Source: Meandrina meandrites (lineage: Eukaryota; Cnidaria; Anthozoa; Scleractinia; Meandrinidae). From it: a DNA stretch of 64,000 nt. The notes below the pieces were generated by a model. It did no database searches, was not told the origin of the DNA, and saw nothing but the letters and a program-made list of their open reading frames with translations. A program made the translations under genes and the position numbers. Positions within the stretch are counted from its first letter, which is position 1; each line of letters opens with the position of its first letter. Below are positions 59,065 to 64,000 of the stretch, in pieces. Location: contig OY855907.1 of the NCBI GenBank assembly GCA_963693305.1, positions 40,032,259 to 40,096,258 of the forward strand. Reading direction: 5' to 3'.

Positions 59065-61157
59065 GTCACCTGAGATTGGGGTAGAATTGTAAATATATGT
59101 ACCGATGCATATTTTTACAAAGCGGCAGGGTTGAACCCATCACCAGATTATCATTTGGATTAATTTTCATGCCAAACCACACACACGCAAAATAATAAGG
59201 ATATGAACTAACTAACTGGCAACTGAATGTTAATTCTAATTAAAAAGGGGCTTAATTTAGTGTGAAAATGAAGTTAAAATCTCGAAAAGATCATGACTAT
59301 GTGGGACACAGGAATCAACCTTCTATTTTCGTTTTGTTGTTGTTGCTGTCTTAAAGAGAAAATATCATATCACGTTTAAAAATTGTAACAAAAAGTCAGA
59401 GGAAATTACAGGCACCTTACTACCTCTTACTACACTAAAACTACAAATTAACTGAGGTTGGCTGGTAACGGTCGCGAGTTACACGGCTCACTGAGCTTCG
59501 CGTTCATTCCCCGCGCGATTCCGCGTTCACACTTCACGCAGAAATGCGACATTTGAACCGGGCTGTTTTTTTTTCACTTCCTCTTCGTTCGTCTCTGTGC
59601 TGTGCTTCGCTAAAAGCTGGACATATTAAATTGCGTACCGTTCTTCCTGCGCAAGAAAAAAATAAATGCGAGCGCAAAAGCGAACAACTGTTCACATGCA
59701 CAATACTTAGCGGAAGAAACGTTTGGTGCGCAGCGACATTTGAGAATTTTTCCGAGATCGCGGACTGCAGATCACCTTCGCTTGCTTGCACATGTGCTTA
59801 TAAGCTGAGTGCAAGAAAATAAATTTGTTTCATTCCTTTCACTTGTCAGTGTTTCACTTGTACGTGTTTTTTCCTTGTGTTTGCCCCTGCATTTGCGTTC
59901 TCTTGGCAGTTGTGAGCCGTACTGCTCTCAGCTTTCATCTCCTCCCTCTCATGTCATACCAGTAGATTTTAAGTGGTACAAAAACGATCAACGACGTTCA
60001 TTAGCTGTGCAAGTACTTTTAGCAATGACTTCATTGAGCATCAAGTTTTTAGAGGGTCTGATAAAATTAAACCAATAAAAAATAGGAGGGGTAGAATAGG
60101 AAAGCAAGGTGTTTCCATTAAAAGATTTTAGCAAACGCGCTAAACGTTCGGAAGAATTAACTGAATGTTTAAATTTTCACCTTTCGTCTTCTCATTGTGA
60201 GACTGGCTGGGACATCGGCTTGCTGCAGTATCACTAAAATCTCATTAAAATTAAAGGAAATATGTGGTTGGGAGAGTTGAAAGGATTAAAATAAACTGGC
60301 TTCTGCCAATCGATATTCCTGTGTCAACTTGTTTATGTTTCTGCAAGAGGCCAGCATTACCAGTTATTATAGCATACTGTCTCCAGTACCAACTAGAAAT
60401 TGGCAGGGATTTATTATAACCGCTTATCAGCTAATTTCATTTGGCTTCTAGCAACTTATTCCATTTCGTGCCAGTTGGTCAAGCCTTCCTTGCTTATTGG
60501 AGGATACGATAGCTATTAACAAAACTGTTTGTCCGAGTCACGTGGGCGAGTAAACGAACGTCCCTGCACTGTCAGGAAAAAAATTCCCTCGACTTGCAAA
60601 TTGCCCATTATATTTTCTAATAAAATGTCTCTGAGTTAATAATCGTCCTAAAGCGGTTTTCTTGATGACATAGTTAAAAATTCATGAGGAAGTACTATTC
60701 CACCTGTTGCCTGTGGCTGAGTCTGTGTGCTTAATTTATTTTACTGTATATTTTCAGTATAAACAAGCTTTTTGTGGAGTCTAATCGAGCGAGAAGCTGT
60801 ACCAGTCAAACAGTTCAGTTTGCCGAAGAAAATGAAATGAGTTTAGCTGCAATGAGCCATTTAAGGTGGCCACAAACATCAGCTCATCCATGTTAGACTC
60901 AATGCGGGATCATCCCAGTTTCCTTGGCATGAAGAAGATATGAGCATTTTATCACTTGACGGTCGCTAGCAAGAACACAATTCTCCATTAACGACGACTC
61001 AATGCCAGCAGCACAAAATATGCTTCAAGTTTGTTAGCTTCTAACGAATTTGCCTGTGTATAATTCAGTTTTGTTTGTGATCGTTTTTAGCACGAAATTT
61101 CACTTTTAACACCTGTTGAAACTGAAATGCAGGTCTTCCCAGCGAAGGATTAAACAA
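59065..61157. other. Upstream region of the lipoxygenase gene
   Basis: A CG-rich island at about 59460-59800 carries overlapping open frames on both strands with no recognisable domain; it may be a repeat or a promoter/5' UTR segment. TGAAATGCAG before 61134 could be a 5' UTR acceptor. Confidence 0.4.
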
Positions 61158-63201
61158 ATGGGTAACACCGTGGATTGCTTCAGCTGTTTTGAGATTCCTG
61201 GTTTAGTTGTAACAGTCAAAACAGGAGACACAAAGGGTGGAGGGCTTCATAACGCAGCTTTTCTAACTATAATTGACGAGAAAGGAAACAGGTCTAAAGA
61301 ATTATGTCTGCAAGGGTGTTGTGTGACAGTGTTCAAGAAGGGCCACACGGATACATTCAAGTTCTGCGAACCGATTAAAATCGGGCGTTTCAGCAAGATT
61401 GAGTTTGTCCGACGTGACGCGACGAATCGGAGAAATTACGTGGAGTGGTTTATCGAAACGATTGAAATTCGACGTTACAACGGAGAAGATTATGAGGATT
61501 TTATCTTCCCTTGTCACCGATGGATTAAGAACAGACATCCTTTGATATTAAGGTTGTACGATAGCGCGCTGCCTCAGTTTGATATCGAGACAGAGCAAAG
61601 AGAGACAGAATTGTTTTGGAAAAGAACGATGTACCGATATTACAGAAGAAGACCTGGAATTCCTCCACAGGTGAGATAACCCATTAAAGCTCTCTTATTA
61701 AATTAATTTCTCCGTTTTATTAATCAGTCAAGACTTGACTTTGCATCCTTAAAACCAGTATACTTCCAATACATACTCAGTGTGAATTTAATAATGTACC
61801 TAAGCGAAACATTTTGAAAGTAGCCGTTTCACAGAAACATTTTAAACTATCAAGAATATGTATATTGAAGTAGTCTTTATAACAGCGCTAAGCAGTATTC
61901 ACTTAGCGTCCCTAAACTGTTGGGACTGGAAACATGCCAAATGTCAAGCTCTTCGTTTTAAGCATAGCGTCTTTTGGAAAAGCTTTTATTAATTTGCGAT
62001 GTCATTCCACAGATACATCAATATATCATTTTTTTCCGGTTTGGAGCTTTATTAGTCATTAAGTTTTGGTAGTGGAACTTAGTAAGTAAACGTCACATAT
62101 TAAACTGGATTTGCGCTTAGTTTTCTACTCTCATTAGGAATAATTTATTTCCTCAAACTGGTTTTCGAGCCGACCAACCGGTTTTCATCGTTTTTATTAA
62201 AAGAGCTTCCGCGTTTAACAGAGAGACTATTTTCCCAGCAATGCTTAAAAGGCGGGAGTATGCAGTGTATTCATAAGTCCTCAGTTTTCTTGTTCTTGGG
62301 GAAACAGTTTTGCAAGATAAGCTAAGATATTCACAGGCTTAGCATTAGAGTTTTGCGAGTCATGTACCGGGTGACATACTGAAAATTCGTACTTCTATCA
62401 TAGTTAAACTTGCGATTTTGAAGTAAAATAAGTATTTGAAGTATAAAATTATTAGATGGACACCAAAACAGTCCCCTGGCAACCTGTGGTGCTTTTGCGT
62501 GCGGGTCAACTGGCTGGTGGTGTTCCAAAAATAGTTTTCTTTCTTCTATCCCTTTTTTAAACCTTTTTTCTTTTTAAAATGTCACTCAAATTCACGTTTA
62601 CCTCCGCCTTAAAGAGGCGAGCAGCTCTCTCAAGGTCTCGCATGATTGGTTCGCTACCCGAGAGAACAGCCAGGACTGAATACCCCGTAGCCCCCAAAAC
62701 AACAGCAACTGGCTCACTATAGTACCAGCAGAATTACAAGCTACACTACGGCTAAAAAATCTCAGCAAAGAGAGCCATTCATTGAATTCTGACATGACTT
62801 GAGATCCATTGAGCTCGACATAATAAAATCCCGCTATTCTTGCATCAGCAGCCCCCGTGGCGCAATGGACTAGCGTGTTGGACTTCTAATTCAAAGGTTG
62901 TGGGTTCGAATCCCACCGGGGGTGCTTTTTGTTTTGTTTAGTCTGTCACTGACTGTCCACTGCTTTTTTCATCATGCATAAAATTCTTTGAGATAGCAAA
63001 ATTAATACTAGTTTGCTTAGGAAAATGTTGAAGATATGATCGGAAGCATCTTCTGAAACACTTGTTCGCTTATGCGGGTTTAATACTGATAGAATAACAC
63101 AGTCAATGTAGCAGCAACTGACTGCAGAACTCACTGACGTATGTATTGTTTTTCAGATAAGCTTCTGTCCAAAAGAGGAGGTTTTCAGCTACAATCACCA
63201 G
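61158..63201 (+). CDS. Animal lipoxygenase, 5' exons (PLAT domain); continues off the window
   Basis: Lipoxygenases add oxygen to polyunsaturated fatty acids. Exon 61158-61670 encodes 171 residues beginning MGNTVDCFSCFEIPG. It is a PLAT/C2-like beta-sandwich: VVTVKTGD, GGGLHNAAFLTI, the middle strand block, DFIFPCHRWI, and the linker ETELFWKRTMYRYYRRRPGI, which aligns with the PLAT-to-catalytic linker of 5-LOX/8R-LOX-type enzymes. The exon ends in phase 0 at CAG|GTGAGA. A 45-base phase-0 exon 63157-63201 (ISFCPKEEVFSYNHQ) has good splice sites and is a plausible but tentative second exon. The catalytic iron-binding domain lies past 64000. An allene oxide synthase-lipoxygenase fusion, known in corals, is not supported because no heme-domain exon is seen upstream. 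Confidence 0.8.
62440..62620 (-). repeat. Dispersed repeat family B, copy 4 (inverted, partial)
   Basis: TTAGATGGACACCAAAACAG, GCGGGTCAACTGG and TTCCAAAAATA match the inverted copy at 34280-34400. Lipoxygenase intron. Confidence 0.65.
62851..62924 (+). tRNA. tRNA-Arg (TCT anticodon)
   Basis: An intact copy: acceptor GCCCCCG/CGGGGGT, anticodon stem TTGGA/TTCAA, T-loop GTTCGAATC, followed by CTTTTT terminator. It lies in the lipoxygenase intron, same strand. Confidence 0.92.
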
Positions 63202-63505
63202 GTCAGTGCAAACGGTATCTTAATAAATCTCCACGAAATAAGCTATTCGAAGCCGTTATTTTACTTATCAGGTCTCCAATGTTGTTGCAAAGGATCTTTA
63301 GGCCAGTTTATTGCAGACTTTGCTAACAGACTGTCAGACTGGCTGGGAAAAATTACACTCTTTTTTATAAGAATGTTGTTTTTCTGGCCCAAGCTGAATA
63401 TTCTTATTTTTCTGCCGATTTTAGGCTAAAAATATTCTTGTGAATGTTCTTAGATTACAGCTAATTATGACATATCTGTTTTAGAATATATTGGGGTATC
63501 AATTA

Positions 63506-63917
63506 CAATTGGCCATGTTCTAAACGAGCAGGGGACTGGGTACGAACATATTTTTTCTTGGTACGAACATTCAATATCGATTGAATTGAAAATGGGGCAC
63601 GTCATCTGAAAGAGCATCCAAAAATTAGTAAATTTACCAAATTTGATGGTTATTGGTTTAAACGCAAAGGCATGGCACACTTTTAAAATAAGAGAGCTTA
63701 GTATGGATTGGAGGACGCCTGTCCCTCCAATCCATACTAAGTGTGCCATGCCTTTGGGTTTAAACCAGTAACCGTCAAATTTGGTGAATCTACTAATTTT
63801 TGGATGCTCTTTCAGATGACATGCCCCATTTTTCAATTCAATCGATATTGAATGTTTGTACCGAGGGGAAAATATGTTCGTACCTAGTCCCCTGCTCGTT
63901 TAGAACATGGCTAATTG
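63506..63917. mobile_element. Long palindrome, about 200-bp arms
   Basis: The left arm (63506-63690) and right arm (63720-63917) are about 90% complementary by eye; TTGGAGG/CCTCCAA marks the centre. The ends read CAATTGGCCATGTTC and the complement of GAACATGGCTAATTG. A foldback transposon or inverted duplication in the lipoxygenase region. Confidence 0.88.
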
Positions 63918-64000
63918 ATTGGTGTCCAGATCTGTATACCATCTGAAAACCATACATATGTATTTTTCATGTACCGTTAATCAAACTGTCATTACTGATC

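Noticed and set aside
59534..59822. Overlapping open frames on both strands in a CG-rich island
   Set aside because: No recognisable domain or splice context; stops are simply rare in this composition.

Overview
The window is animal nuclear DNA and most likely comes from an anthozoan cnidarian (coral or sea anemone); the exact species cannot be named from sequence alone. The evidence is small GT-AG exons separated by AT-rich, repeat-loaded introns, nuclear tRNA genes and tRNA-derived SINEs, an APE-type LINE, and animal-only genes (receptor tyrosine kinases, USO1/p115, MZB1, a PLAT-domain lipoxygenase). Every protein-coding gene is split, so I built the models by joining exons at splice sites with matching phase.

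Region 1 (1-38549, + strand) is a tandem cluster of receptor tyrosine kinase (RTK) genes. Gene 1 (1-9901) enters the window already inside its kinase domain. Gene 2 (12802-16337) has a signal peptide, a P-type trefoil domain, a Frizzled cysteine-rich domain and a stalk exon, but no membrane or kinase exons of its own. Genes 3 (18083-27921) and 4 (31216-38549) are complete: signal peptide, trefoil, Frizzled, one membrane helix, active-looking tyrosine kinase and a tail with repeated YD[IV]P motifs. Known Frizzled-bearing RTKs (ROR, MuSK) carry kringle or Ig domains; here a trefoil takes that place. Gene 2's last exon ends in the phase, and with the same leftover base, that gene 3's membrane exon accepts, so genes 2 and 3 may form one locus with alternative ectodomains.

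Region 2 (39463-54505, - strand) is a 32-exon USO1/p115 vesicle-tethering factor, predicted at 991 residues with an acidic tail. It faces MZB1 (54790-57382, + strand), a co-chaperone of the endoplasmic reticulum ending in KQEL, across a 284-bp shared promoter. Both serve the secretory pathway.

Region 3 (57383-64000) holds tRNA-Arg genes and the 5' end of an animal lipoxygenase gene (PLAT domain, 61158 onward) that runs off the window.

Introns and intergenic DNA carry a 5'-truncated LINE, several tRNA-derived SINEs with internal poly-G tracts, at least six inverted-repeat DNA elements (two with clear target duplications), several dispersed repeat families, minisatellites, and many runs of 10-25 G. 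Coordinates of dispersed repeats are approximate because I aligned copies by eye.
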